Source of the DNA: Scatosoma sp002474405
GTDB taxonomy: Bacteria > Bacillota > Clostridia > Christensenellales > Borkfalkiaceae
Assembly (NCBI GenBank): GCA_937892545.1
Contig: CALAFO010000093.1
Span: 1 to 16,735, forward strand
Direction of reading: 5' to 3'
Length of the DNA: 16,735 bases
The first letter of the stretch is position 1; every line of letters starts with the position of its first letter. A program made the translations under genes and the position numbers. The notes below the pieces were generated by a model. It ran no database searches. It saw only the letters and a list, made by a program, of their open reading frames with translations, and was not told where the DNA came from. Shown here in pieces: positions 8,901 to 15,081 of this stretch.

Positions 8901-11411
8901 TTGCACGTACAGTCGTTGCAGGGCAAATATTTCGTGGGGCTCAGATTCAACGGCACAAACAAATTGTATCTGCTTGCCGACAACAAATCGGACAAGACGC
9001 TGACGACGGAAATCATGAGTTCGCTGCGGGCGAATTATCCCGACGAGACGTTTAAAGGCGAAGTAGCGCTCCGCATCATCGTGGGCGTGATCGGCGACGG
9101 CGAGGCGGAAATTTCCGAAGTGGAAACCTATTATAAACTGCCCGCCTGGGGAACGACGGTGAAGGGCGACGCCTGGCTGGATTGGGAAAAATCGTCCGAT
9201 ACCACCGCGGTGGGCACGCTGACGATGGACGCGAGTAATCGCGCGGTGATTAAAAACAACGGTTCGTCGCAAAGCGATACGGCTACGGCGGGCATGCGTG
9301 GGAAATTCACCCTTAAATTCGATTACAACCCCGAACTGGATATTCAGGTGCGCGGATTGACGAGCGGAGGGAAATGGAGAATTACCCTTACGCCCATGGC
9401 GGGAGGCACGAAGTACGCGCTTACCGAATGGTCGGCTTCGAAAACCACCGTTACCGTGAATTTAAACGAAAAGACGGGCGGCAAGCTGACGGGCGAAGGG
9501 AAAATTTATCTGGCGGTGGAAGTGCTCGGCGGCGGAAAAGAGGTTACGATAGGCAGAATCAACACGTATTACACGGCAATCGAACCCGATTTCGCTACGG
9601 GCAAAACGCTCGGCAAAGAAATGGCTACCTGGGAAAAATCGGCTACGGCGCCTTCGAACGTTACGGTTGCGGACGGCGGCGTGAGAATTTCCGAAAAAAC
9701 GCCCGGCAGCCGCGGCGTGTTTACTTCGCCGCTGACGGCGGACGCTGCGATGAATCCGTTTATCGCGGTGAACGTGAAATCGCTGGGAGCGGATTCCGCC
9801 TGGTATCTTAACGCGACGGTGGACGGAACGACGTACGCTCTGACGGGCAAAAACGGTTCGACGGCAACGGGGACGACGTATATCGACGTGGTTTCCGCGC
9901 TGGCTGCCGCGGGCTTGAAAGCGAGCGGCGAATTTGCGGCGACGTACGAATTCGGCGGCACGGGAGACGATTTCTCGGTGGTGTTCGGAAATGTAAGATT
10001 CGCCTATAAGCTGGCAAAGGTTACCGGCGTGCAAGTGAATGAAGAAAACGTGATTTCCTGGAACGCGGTGCCGGGGGCGGACGGATATAAATTCCGCATC
10101 GAAAACGCCGCCGGGCAGGTGTTTGAGGAGAGAAACGATTTTGTCGGAACGGAGTATGCGCTTTCCGCGCTTGCGCTGGAAACGGGCGTGTACAAGCTGA
10201 CGATTTCCGCGTACGGCGAAGGCAGAATCGATTCGGACGAAGCGGTTGTGCCGTTCAAGCAGGGCGATATAGAGAGCGTAACGCTGGGCAAGCCGCAGAA
10301 CGTGAAAATCAACGGGTTGTTTGCTGAATGGGACGGCGTTGAAAACGCGGAGTATTATTTCTGCGTTCTGACGGACGCGGACGGCGGAAACGTGTTGTTC
10401 TCCGGCGACGTGAACGGAACTTCGCTGAATCTGGCGGAAATCGGGCTGAGCGCGTTCAATTACCGGCTGGAAATTACGGCGAAGGGCGACGGCGCCGTAT
10501 ATCTTGACGGCGAAAAGGCAACGTATGCGTTCTATACGAACGTAATCGAGCATTACAACGCCAAAAAATTCGCGGCGATGACTTCGAACGACAACCAGGC
10601 AACGGCGGCGTTCGACGAGGCGACGGGAATCGCTTCGATCACCGTTCCGTATACGAACTGGGGCAGCGTGCTTACCCTTTCGACGACGCTGAATTTCGAC
10701 CGCTCGCCCGTTCTTGCCATCCGCTTCGCGAAAGGCTGCCAAGGCGGCTACTTCCTGAAAATTATGATTGACGGCAAGGCGTATTATCTTGCGGACAATA
10801 CGTTTGATATTCACGGGCTGACCGAAGATAAGGACGTGCCGGTGGACATCGTGAACGTTCTGAACACGAGAAAGGACGGTCCGGCTTCGGCGATTACAGG
10901 AACGCATAAAGTGCAGATTGTGTTCGGCGCGACCTCCGACGGGTTTGCGGGCGTGGATTCGCCCGTGGTGAAGATTGCGCAGGCGGAGCTGATCGAAATG
11001 ACGCAGGGTTCCGGCGTGAAGAAGCTGGGAACGCTTTCCGAGCCCGTGGTTACGGTGAACGGCAAGGTGGTTTCCTGGAACGCCGTGGAGCATGCGGAAA
11101 GCTATTCGCTGGTGGTTTCCAACGAAACGGGCGTACTGCTTACGCTGACCGTAACGGGAACCTCTTACGACCTTTCGATGCTGCAGCGCGAAGGCAGATA
11201 CACGGTGATGGTAACGGCGACGGCAAGCGCGTATTACGCTTCGGACGCGGGCAGCGTTGAATTCGAAATCGCAGCCGGTTCGCAGGAAGAACCCGATTCG
11301 GGCGATAAGAAAAAGGGTTGCAAAGGAAGCGCGATGAGCGCGGCTCTGGCGGCGGCTTGCGGGCTTTGTGCAGCCGCGGCGCTGAAAAAGAAAAAACACG
11401 ACAAGGAGTGA
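5976..11411 (+). CDS. Very large secreted multimodular protein; helical carbohydrate-active-enzyme-like N-terminus, Fn3-like and binding-like modules, C-terminal anchor
   Basis: 1811 residues from the ATG at 5976, chosen over an in-frame ATG at 5946 because GAGGAG (5964-5969) lies 6 nt upstream and the signal peptide then begins properly (MKTKKISKILL, cleavage near AHA34). Residues about 35-505 form a mostly helical region with motifs WWYELLPGVLFSVLG, WYEPDAAAGMAYILYSAY and GYAFAMNTFDAMLGFAPM. A beta domain to about 610 contains YGSAHSGLFG and FSMYYNPY. This layout resembles (alpha/alpha)-toroid lyases and glycosidases, but I cannot name a family or catalytic residues. An Ig-like stretch (610-735) is followed by four beta-rich modules (739-899, 899-1060, 1060-1207, 1207-1346), two Fn3-like repeats, a fifth beta-rich module (1524-1679) and a last Fn3-like repeat (1682-1765). 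The C-terminus is KKKGCKGS, a hydrophobic helix and KKKKHDKE, a surface-anchor layout without LPxTG. Probably the main depolymerase of the cluster; that role is inferred. Confidence 0.8.
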   Translation: MKTKKISKILLSGALTLSFAAGAALAIPAKEAHAAVYKENPYMEELTLPTESQYEEKDWQKTTVDFLTYVFDENNTFEGENGTRKIARYTAANNAKEYFRSIGRADEAPEDIWSIPPYVGKGDNATLGEGITVIAAVMSGALNGMDLTAYKCSDGKTRNFVKSVVEYYQAVNGENVVLNGGAGGKTGATWWYELLPGVLFSVLGTQYESESYYMYDIITESARKWRSAVEGLGGANADFYHTSYSFATGEPYDGNWYEPDAAAGMAYILYSAYSLNNNLLKEGKQAYATEEETEKFREAAVWSMNYLEKLDASPFYEVLTFLAPYLAARMNVEQGTNYDVYKMYSWLMDGSSTVRSGWGMITENWGDKYTNGLMGSLTDGGGYAFAMNTFDAMLGFAPMVKYDSRFARDISRWVLCVSQSARSFYPSEYAVEGKTEDAGDGHTIYHGKYQSGNTYATDSDEATFVAYEGLRKYRRYVVWKNGTRSTEWDRSVTPYASGDAFTFDWGGETDYGLYGSAHSGLFGATISYTDVPMIIRTDLSKLDVYAGGKIPFSMYYNPYAEAKQVTVTLSAAGNRLYDTIEKKFVETTSAGGNDVKISIAADATMVLAEIPEGKDVKKSGSVYTCDGEFIAQDRGFVSLSLYSDEACTSPVTAGSNVEGTIYASLSAVTPEGASVQGLTLSCSGATLYSGKSAPSGTIAIDTKKLKNGKSSVTATLTLDGGVVEKSSVAVQILNVVKTPAVTYDNATDMKNRWNDATSAWASAHPESDHTSVASVNGDGDFTVTVNSPKGYGFATSELFTVDFSRRPMIEFEVSDVSAAYAVKMYVDGMEIHNNYTGAYLIRDTESTGKITIDVLAAIQKEDRTFKMSGAHKASVKISPVGKKGDSVSIKNFNVYHMYTTPVLDEPDEYKWEHDFTAEWLSVWSGAESEGGVNNAYSEYTNDGLVKITKGETEADRYGVASPLITTDLSQNPVFDLHVQSLQGKYFVGLRFNGTNKLYLLADNKSDKTLTTEIMSSLRANYPDETFKGEVALRIIVGVIGDGEAEISEVETYYKLPAWGTTVKGDAWLDWEKSSDTTAVGTLTMDASNRAVIKNNGSSQSDTATAGMRGKFTLKFDYNPELDIQVRGLTSGGKWRITLTPMAGGTKYALTEWSASKTTVTVNLNEKTGGKLTGEGKIYLAVEVLGGGKEVTIGRINTYYTAIEPDFATGKTLGKEMATWEKSATAPSNVTVADGGVRISEKTPGSRGVFTSPLTADAAMNPFIAVNVKSLGADSAWYLNATVDGTTYALTGKNGSTATGTTYIDVVSALAAAGLKASGEFAATYEFGGTGDDFSVVFGNVRFAYKLAKVTGVQVNEENVISWNAVPGADGYKFRIENAAGQVFEERNDFVGTEYALSALALETGVYKLTISAYGEGRIDSDEAVVPFKQGDIESVTLGKPQNVKINGLFAEWDGVENAEYYFCVLTDADGGNVLFSGDVNGTSLNLAEIGLSAFNYRLEITAKGDGAVYLDGEKATYAFYTNVIEHYNAKKFAAMTSNDNQATAAFDEATGIASITVPYTNWGSVLTLSTTLNFDRSPVLAIRFAKGCQGGYFLKIMIDGKAYYLADNTFDIHGLTEDKDVPVDIVNVLNTRKDGPASAITGTHKVQIVFGATSDGFAGVDSPVVKIAQAELIEMTQGSGVKKLGTLSEPVVTVNGKVVSWNAVEHAESYSLVVSNETGVLLTLTVTGTSYDLSMLQREGRYTVMVTATASAYYASDAGSVEFEIAAGSQEEPDSGDKKKGCKGSAMSAALAAACGLCAAAALKKKKHDKE

Positions 11412-11414
11412 AGT

Positions 11415-12383
11415 ATGTTTTATAAAACCGTACCCGCCGTTTCGGCGAAAGACGCTTACGGGCGTTTTCAGGAAGAAAAAGAAATCAAAAACGCGAGAGT
11501 GGAAAAAATGAACGGCATAGACGGCTTCGACGCTTATAATCCGTCCGTTCCGTTTATTTGGGAAGGCAAAGAATATATTGCCGCGAGAGTGGAAAAACGC
11601 GACAGCGAAGTTTCGGAAGTGAGATTCTTTGTCCGCGGCGAAAAGGACGGGGTGTGGAATCTTGCCGAAAATACCGAAAAATTGCCGCTTCAGGACCCGT
11701 TCGTTACGTTCGTGGACGGGAAACTCGTGCTCGGCGGCGTGAGCGTGGAATTTCCGACGGTGCCCGGCGGCGATACGCACTGGCATACCGATTTTTACAT
11801 CGGAACGCCGTTTAAGCTGGAAAAGTTTCTTTCCGGCCCCGCGCAGATGAAGGATATCCGGCTGGTGCAGCTGCCGGACGGGAAGATTGCCGTGTGCAGC
11901 CGTCCGCAGGGCGCGAGCATGGAAAAGTACGGATGTATCGCCAAGGTGGGATTTACCGTGGTAAACAGTCTTTCCTGCCTGACCGCCGAAACGATTGAAA
12001 ACGCGCCGTACCTTGAAAAATTATTTGAGGACGACGAATGGGGCGGCGTGAATCAGCTGACCGTTCTGAAAAACGGGAAGCTCGGCGCCGTAGGGCATAA
12101 GGCGTGCAGAACGTACGAAGAAAACGGAAAGCAGCTGCTGCATTATTACGGCATGGCTTTCGCGATCGACCCCGTTACGCGCGAAATTACGCAGAACAAG
12201 CTGATTGTTACGAGAGATTGCTTCCCCGATTCGCCGAAAAAGCGCGGAGACCTCGGCGACGTAACGTTTACCGCGGGCGTGAAACGCCTCCACGGCGGGC
12301 TTGCCGAAGTGTACACGGGACTCAGCGACGCCGCGATAGGGTATGCGGTAATCCGCGATCCGTTTGAGGAGTACGAAAAGTAA
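11415..12383 (+). CDS. DUF1861 family protein, predicted cytoplasmic GH43/GH130-like beta-propeller
   Basis: 322 residues, close to the usual length of DUF1861 proteins. The start is fixed by AAGGAG (11403-11408), 6 nt upstream and overlapping the previous stop; the gap is 3 nt, so it is co-transcribed and probably co-translated with the large secreted protein. Recognisable family features are MNGIDGFDAYNPSVPF (residues 32-47), LQDPFVTF (92-99), KDIRLVQLPDGKIAVCSRPQG at 146-166, and EWGGVNQL. No signal peptide is present, so it acts in the cytoplasm. The family belongs to the five-bladed propeller group that includes glycosidases and mannoside phosphorylases, but its reaction is not established. 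Its place at the end of a glycan cluster suggests action on an imported oligosaccharide. QDPF is a candidate active-site segment by analogy only. Confidence 0.85.
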   Translation: MFYKTVPAVSAKDAYGRFQEEKEIKNARVEKMNGIDGFDAYNPSVPFIWEGKEYIAARVEKRDSEVSEVRFFVRGEKDGVWNLAENTEKLPLQDPFVTFVDGKLVLGGVSVEFPTVPGGDTHWHTDFYIGTPFKLEKFLSGPAQMKDIRLVQLPDGKIAVCSRPQGASMEKYGCIAKVGFTVVNSLSCLTAETIENAPYLEKLFEDDEWGGVNQLTVLKNGKLGAVGHKACRTYEENGKQLLHYYGMAFAIDPVTREITQNKLIVTRDCFPDSPKKRGDLGDVTFTAGVKRLHGGLAEVYTGLSDAAIGYAVIRDPFEEYEK

Positions 12384-12403
12384 AGCGTTTGAAAAATTGT
12401 TTT

Positions 12404-12430
12404 CCCCCGACGACAGCCGGGGGATTTTTT
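12404..12430 (+). terminator. Rho-independent terminator of the glycan cluster
   Basis: Stem CCCCCG (12404-12409) pairs with CGGGGG (12418-12423) across an 8-nt loop and is followed by ATTTTTT (12424-12430). It lies 20 nt after the DUF1861 stop and before the promoters of the next operon, so it separates the two transcription units. The gap 12384-12712 holds this terminator, two promoters and a leader, and no gene. Confidence 0.85.
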
Positions 12431-12501
12431 ATGCCTGCAAAAGCGTCTTGTCGGGGCAATCGGCAGCAAAGGGCTTTCCCGAAAAACGGGTGCGTTTTCC
12501 G

Positions 12502-12530
12502 TTGACTTTTCCGCAAAAATTCAATATAAT
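12502..12530 (+). promoter_or_regulatory. Sigma-A promoter of the PepSY/ECF operon
   Basis: TTGACT (12502-12507) and a perfect TATAAT (12525-12530) are separated by 17 nt. The expected start is near 12537, giving a leader of about 175 nt before the ATG at 12713. The start region overlaps GTATACGG at 12533-12540, which recurs at 12568-12575 and could be an operator. Confidence 0.8.
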
Positions 12531-12621
12531 CGGTATACGGTACTATATACGATTTGCTAACGACTTTGTATACGGGGCGGGCGGCGGCGTTGTTTTGCCG
12601 AAAAAATTTTTTCGCGATTTT

Positions 12622-12648
12622 TGTAACCTTTTTTCGTTTCCGGACGTC
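12622..12648 (+). promoter_or_regulatory. ECF-type promoter, probably autoregulated by the downstream sigma factor
   Basis: TGTAAC (12622-12627) is followed by C and a six-T run, and CGTC (12645-12648) lies after a 17-nt spacer. This matches the AAC-type -35 and CGTC-type -10 of Bacillus ECF promoters such as those of SigX, SigM and SigV. Transcription would begin near 12655, about 58 nt before the lipoprotein ATG. Because the operon encodes its own ECF sigma factor, positive autoregulation is the natural reading. Elements are seen directly; recognition by this particular sigma factor is inferred. Confidence 0.6.
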
Positions 12649-12712
12649 TTATAAGTGCAAGTACTTGAAGCGTAAAGCGAAAAAACAACGAAAACAAGGA
12701 GTACGAAAAACG

Positions 12713-13765
12713 ATGAAAAACATGAAGAACAAAATGAAAATGCTTACGGCAGGCGCATTTGCGGGCGCGCTGTTCCTGTGCGGATTTACGGCGTGCGAAA
12801 CGAAAAACAACGGCGCGGAAAATTTCAATATTACAAGGGCGCAGGCGGAATCGATTGCGCTTTTACATTCCGGCATGACTGAAAACCGCGTAGCGGCGCA
12901 GAAAATAATCGCGGAAGAGAAAGACGGCGGCAGGTATTATTACGTGGAATTTGTGTGCGGAAACGTGAAATACGCTTATCGCATCGACGGCGACACGGGG
13001 GATATCGTAAAACTTTCGGTGAACGGGCAGAACGTGGCGAAAGACGATTTGCCTGCCGCGCCTTCGGCGCCTGATGCGAATTATATCGGCGAAGCCCGCG
13101 CGAAAGAAATTGCTCTGCAACACGCCGGATATGCGGAAACGGACGTTCTGGATATGGAAACGGACTTCGATTTCGACGACGGAATGTATTTGTACGAAGT
13201 GGAATTTTCTTACGGCGAAAGCGAGTACGAATACGAGCTGATTGCCGCTACGGGGGAAATATATACGCTGGAAATCGACGATTTCAGCGTTATCGTTCCA
13301 AAACCTGCGGACGATTCTCTTTCGTACATTTCCGTGGAGCAAGCGAAAGAAATCGCGCTGGCGGACAGCGGCGTTCCGGCGGAAAACGCGACGTTTACCA
13401 AAGCGAAATTCGATAAAGATAACGGCGCGCATATCTATGAAGTCGAGTTCACCGCGGGCGGCGCGGAGTATGAATACGAGATGAATGCCGTAAGCGGCGC
13501 GATTATCGAACGAAAAATCGACGGGGAAAAACGACTTCCTTCGGACGGCGGCGAATACATCGGGGCGGACGCGGCGATTGAAATCGCTTCGGCGCATTCG
13601 GGAATAACGCAAAGCGGGATGCTGAAAAAGGAAGCGAAGCTGAAAATTAAGAAAGGCGTATACGTGTACGAAGTGGAATTCGAAACGCGCGGATACGAAT
13701 ACGAATATCTGATAGACGCAAAAACGGGAAAAATACTTTCCGCGGAAAAGGAGCCGAACGACTGA
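12713..13765 (+). CDS. Lipoprotein with four tandem PepSY domains
   Basis: 350 residues from the ATG at 12713, chosen over an in-frame ATG at 12554 because AAGGAG (12696-12701) lies upstream and a normal lipoprotein signal follows (KMKMLTAGAFAGALFLCGFTAC, lipid-attachment Cys28). Four PepSY repeats of about 65-70 residues fill the mature protein (about 37-104, 123-187, 204-275, 280-346). Each has A-x-x-I-A near the start, a Y-x-Y/Y-E-V-E-F strand, a Y-E-Y-E/Y strand and a final D-x-x-[TS]-G-x-I. PepSY domains are extracytoplasmic and often act as protease inhibitors or ligand binders. The gene is first in an operon with an ECF sigma factor (2-nt gap) and a PepSY anti-sigma-like protein, so it is probably part of the sensing system or its regulated output. 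Its ligand is unknown. Confidence 0.88.
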   Translation: MKNMKNKMKMLTAGAFAGALFLCGFTACETKNNGAENFNITRAQAESIALLHSGMTENRVAAQKIIAEEKDGGRYYYVEFVCGNVKYAYRIDGDTGDIVKLSVNGQNVAKDDLPAAPSAPDANYIGEARAKEIALQHAGYAETDVLDMETDFDFDDGMYLYEVEFSYGESEYEYELIAATGEIYTLEIDDFSVIVPKPADDSLSYISVEQAKEIALADSGVPAENATFTKAKFDKDNGAHIYEVEFTAGGAEYEYEMNAVSGAIIERKIDGEKRLPSDGGEYIGADAAIEIASAHSGITQSGMLKKEAKLKIKKGVYVYEVEFETRGYEYEYLIDAKTGKILSAEKEPND

Positions 13766-13767
13766 AA

Positions 13768-14250
13768 ATGAAAAACGACGTAGTGGAGGAGTTGTTTGTA
13801 AAATATTATAACGACGCGCTGCTCTACGTCCTGTCTTTATCGGGAAACAAGGCTTTGGCGGAGGACGCGGTATCAACGGCGTTTTTCAGGGCGTTGCGCG
13901 GCGGCGACGGCGAAATAAAAAGTTTTAAGCCGTGGCTTATGAAGGTTTGCCGGAACGTGTGTTTCGATATGCTGAAACACCGGAAACGGTATGCCGCGAT
14001 TGACGAAGGAATGAAAGACGAAAGCGAAAACGCCGTTGATAAAATCATCAGGGACGAGAGGTATAAATCGCTGTACAAGGCGATAGAATTGTTGCCGGAG
14101 GCACAGAGAGAGGCGGTGTTGCTGTTCTATTTCGAAGAACTGCGCATCAAAGAAATTGCGGGCGTTACGGGAAAAACGGAAGATTACGTGAAGGTGCTTT
14201 TATACAGGGCACGCGAAAATATGAAAAATATTCTGGAGAGGAAACAATGA
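13768..14250 (+). CDS. ECF-type RNA polymerase sigma factor
   Basis: 160 residues, typical ECF length. Region 2 (about 1-75) shows YYNDALLYVLSLSGNKALAEDAV and FKPWLMKVCRNVCFDMLKHR, which carry core-polymerase and -10 contacts. Region 4 (about 97-155) shows LPEAQREAVLLFYFEELRIKEIAG and KVLLYRARENMK, the helix-turn-helix for the -35 element. No region 3 is present. An AAGGAG lies at 13748-13753 inside the upstream gene, and the start is 2 nt after that gene's stop. The stop overlaps the next start as ATGA, so sigma and anti-sigma are made in step. A matching ECF promoter precedes the operon. It probably directs an envelope-stress or ligand response; the regulon is unknown. Confidence 0.93.
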   Translation: MKNDVVEELFVKYYNDALLYVLSLSGNKALAEDAVSTAFFRALRGGDGEIKSFKPWLMKVCRNVCFDMLKHRKRYAAIDEGMKDESENAVDKIIRDERYKSLYKAIELLPEAQREAVLLFYFEELRIKEIAGVTGKTEDYVKVLLYRARENMKNILERKQ

Positions 14251-14852
14251 GTTTCGAAACGTTGTACGAAAAATACAGGAACGGCACGGCGAGCGAAGAA
14301 GAACGCTCTTATGTGGAAGAAGAGATTGCCAAAGCGAGAAAGCTGGGCGAAATCCTCGAAGCTGCGGAAAAGGAGAAATCGAAAAGCGCGTCTCCTGCGG
14401 ACGGCGGCGCGGACGGGGAAAACGCCTGCCTTGCGGCGGGAGAAATTTTGGAGGCGGCCGACGAGGAACAGGTGAAAAAAGCAAGAAAACGGCACAGAAT
14501 ACGTTCGTCGGTGCGGGCGCTTCTGATTTCGCTGGTTTCCGCAATCGTCGTGGCAGGTGCCGTAACGGGCGGAATTATCGGCACGGCGGTGGGAGCGGCG
14601 AAAAAACAGACGAAAATTTCGGAAACGCAGGCGAAAACGATTGCTCTGGAATATTATTCGGCGAATTGCGCTTCGTCGGAAGCGACGGGGGACGCCTATA
14701 TCAAAGATTTTGAGAAAGACCTTGAATTTACGAAGAAACTGAAAAATTCGTTTTATAAATATAAACTTGAAGTGAGCCGTCTGGGCGGATATAAAATCGA
14801 AATAGAAATCGATTCCCGTACGGGCGCGGTAACTTTGGTGGACTGGCAGTGA
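14247..14852 (+). CDS. Membrane anti-sigma-like protein with extracytoplasmic PepSY-like domain
   Basis: 201 residues. The N-terminal cytosolic part (1-88) is acidic and helical, begins FETLYEKYRNGTASEEE, and contains a small internal repeat GEILEAA(E/D) at about 34 and 65. It lacks the HxxxCxxC zinc-anti-sigma motif. A basic stretch KARKRHRIR precedes one membrane helix (about 90-115, ALLISLVSAIVVAGAVTGGI). The outside part (about 122-201) is a PepSY-like domain: SETQAKTIALEYYSAN, then KYKLEV, then KIEIEIDSRTGAV. The start overlaps the sigma-factor stop by 4 nt. Position, topology and coupling point to an anti-sigma factor that holds the sigma factor until an outside signal arrives. The sigma-binding region is not a family I can name, so direct binding is inferred. 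Confidence 0.8.
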   Translation: MSFETLYEKYRNGTASEEERSYVEEEIAKARKLGEILEAAEKEKSKSASPADGGADGENACLAAGEILEAADEEQVKKARKRHRIRSSVRALLISLVSAIVVAGAVTGGIIGTAVGAAKKQTKISETQAKTIALEYYSANCASSEATGDAYIKDFEKDLEFTKKLKNSFYKYKLEVSRLGGYKIEIEIDSRTGAVTLVDWQ

Positions 14853-14894
14853 TCCGCTGCGGAAACGGGCTGCGGCGTGTTGACGGGCAGAGGC

Positions 14895-14917
14895 AGTTTT
14901 AAGTTTTAAGTTTTAAG
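14895..14917 (+). repeat. Short tandem repeat, AGTTTTA x3
   Basis: Three perfect 7-bp units AGTTTTA run from 14895 to 14915, with two further matching bases. They lie 42 nt after the anti-sigma stop in a non-coding gap. Such a tract can change length by slippage. A TTGACG at 14880 precedes it, but no good -10 is seen. Confidence 0.8.
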
Positions 14918-14962
14918 AGGACCTTCCGGGGAAGCGGATTTTTGCGGAGCAACGTTTCGGAC

Positions 14963-14983
14963 GAGGCGAAATTTTCGCTTTTT
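14963..14983 (+). terminator. Probable terminator of the PepSY/ECF operon
   Basis: GCGAA (14966-14970) pairs with TTCGC (14974-14978) across a 3-nt loop and runs directly into TTTTT (14979-14983); weaker G-U and A-T pairs extend the stem outward to about 14963. The stem is short and A/T-containing, so efficiency may be low. It is the best end signal found for the operon ending at 14852. Confidence 0.5.
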
Positions 14984-15081
14984 CCTACGTTCTGAACGGC
15001 AGAAAAATACACGTATAAAAAATCGTGTGTAGGGAAAAACGGGCAAAAACGGCAAAAAATAAAAGGGCTTCAAAATGTGAA

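Noticed and set aside
12599..12614. Palindrome CGAAAAAATTTTTTCG as a terminator
   Set aside because: It is A/T-only in the stem apart from the ends, has no separate T tail and lies between two promoters; more likely part of the A/T-rich upstream element of the ECF promoter.
12554..12712. Upstream in-frame start for the PepSY lipoprotein
   Set aside because: It would put 53 residues before a normal lipoprotein signal and overlaps the ECF promoter; AAGGAG supports the ATG at 12713.
12821..13760. Repeated segments in the PepSY gene as a DNA repeat or CRISPR array
   Set aside because: The similarity is at protein level between diverged PepSY domains; there are no identical short DNA repeats with regular spacers.
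14880..14908. TTGACG as a promoter in the spacer after the anti-sigma gene
   Set aside because: At 17-nt spacing only GTTTTA is found, which is a poor -10, and no full gene follows closely.
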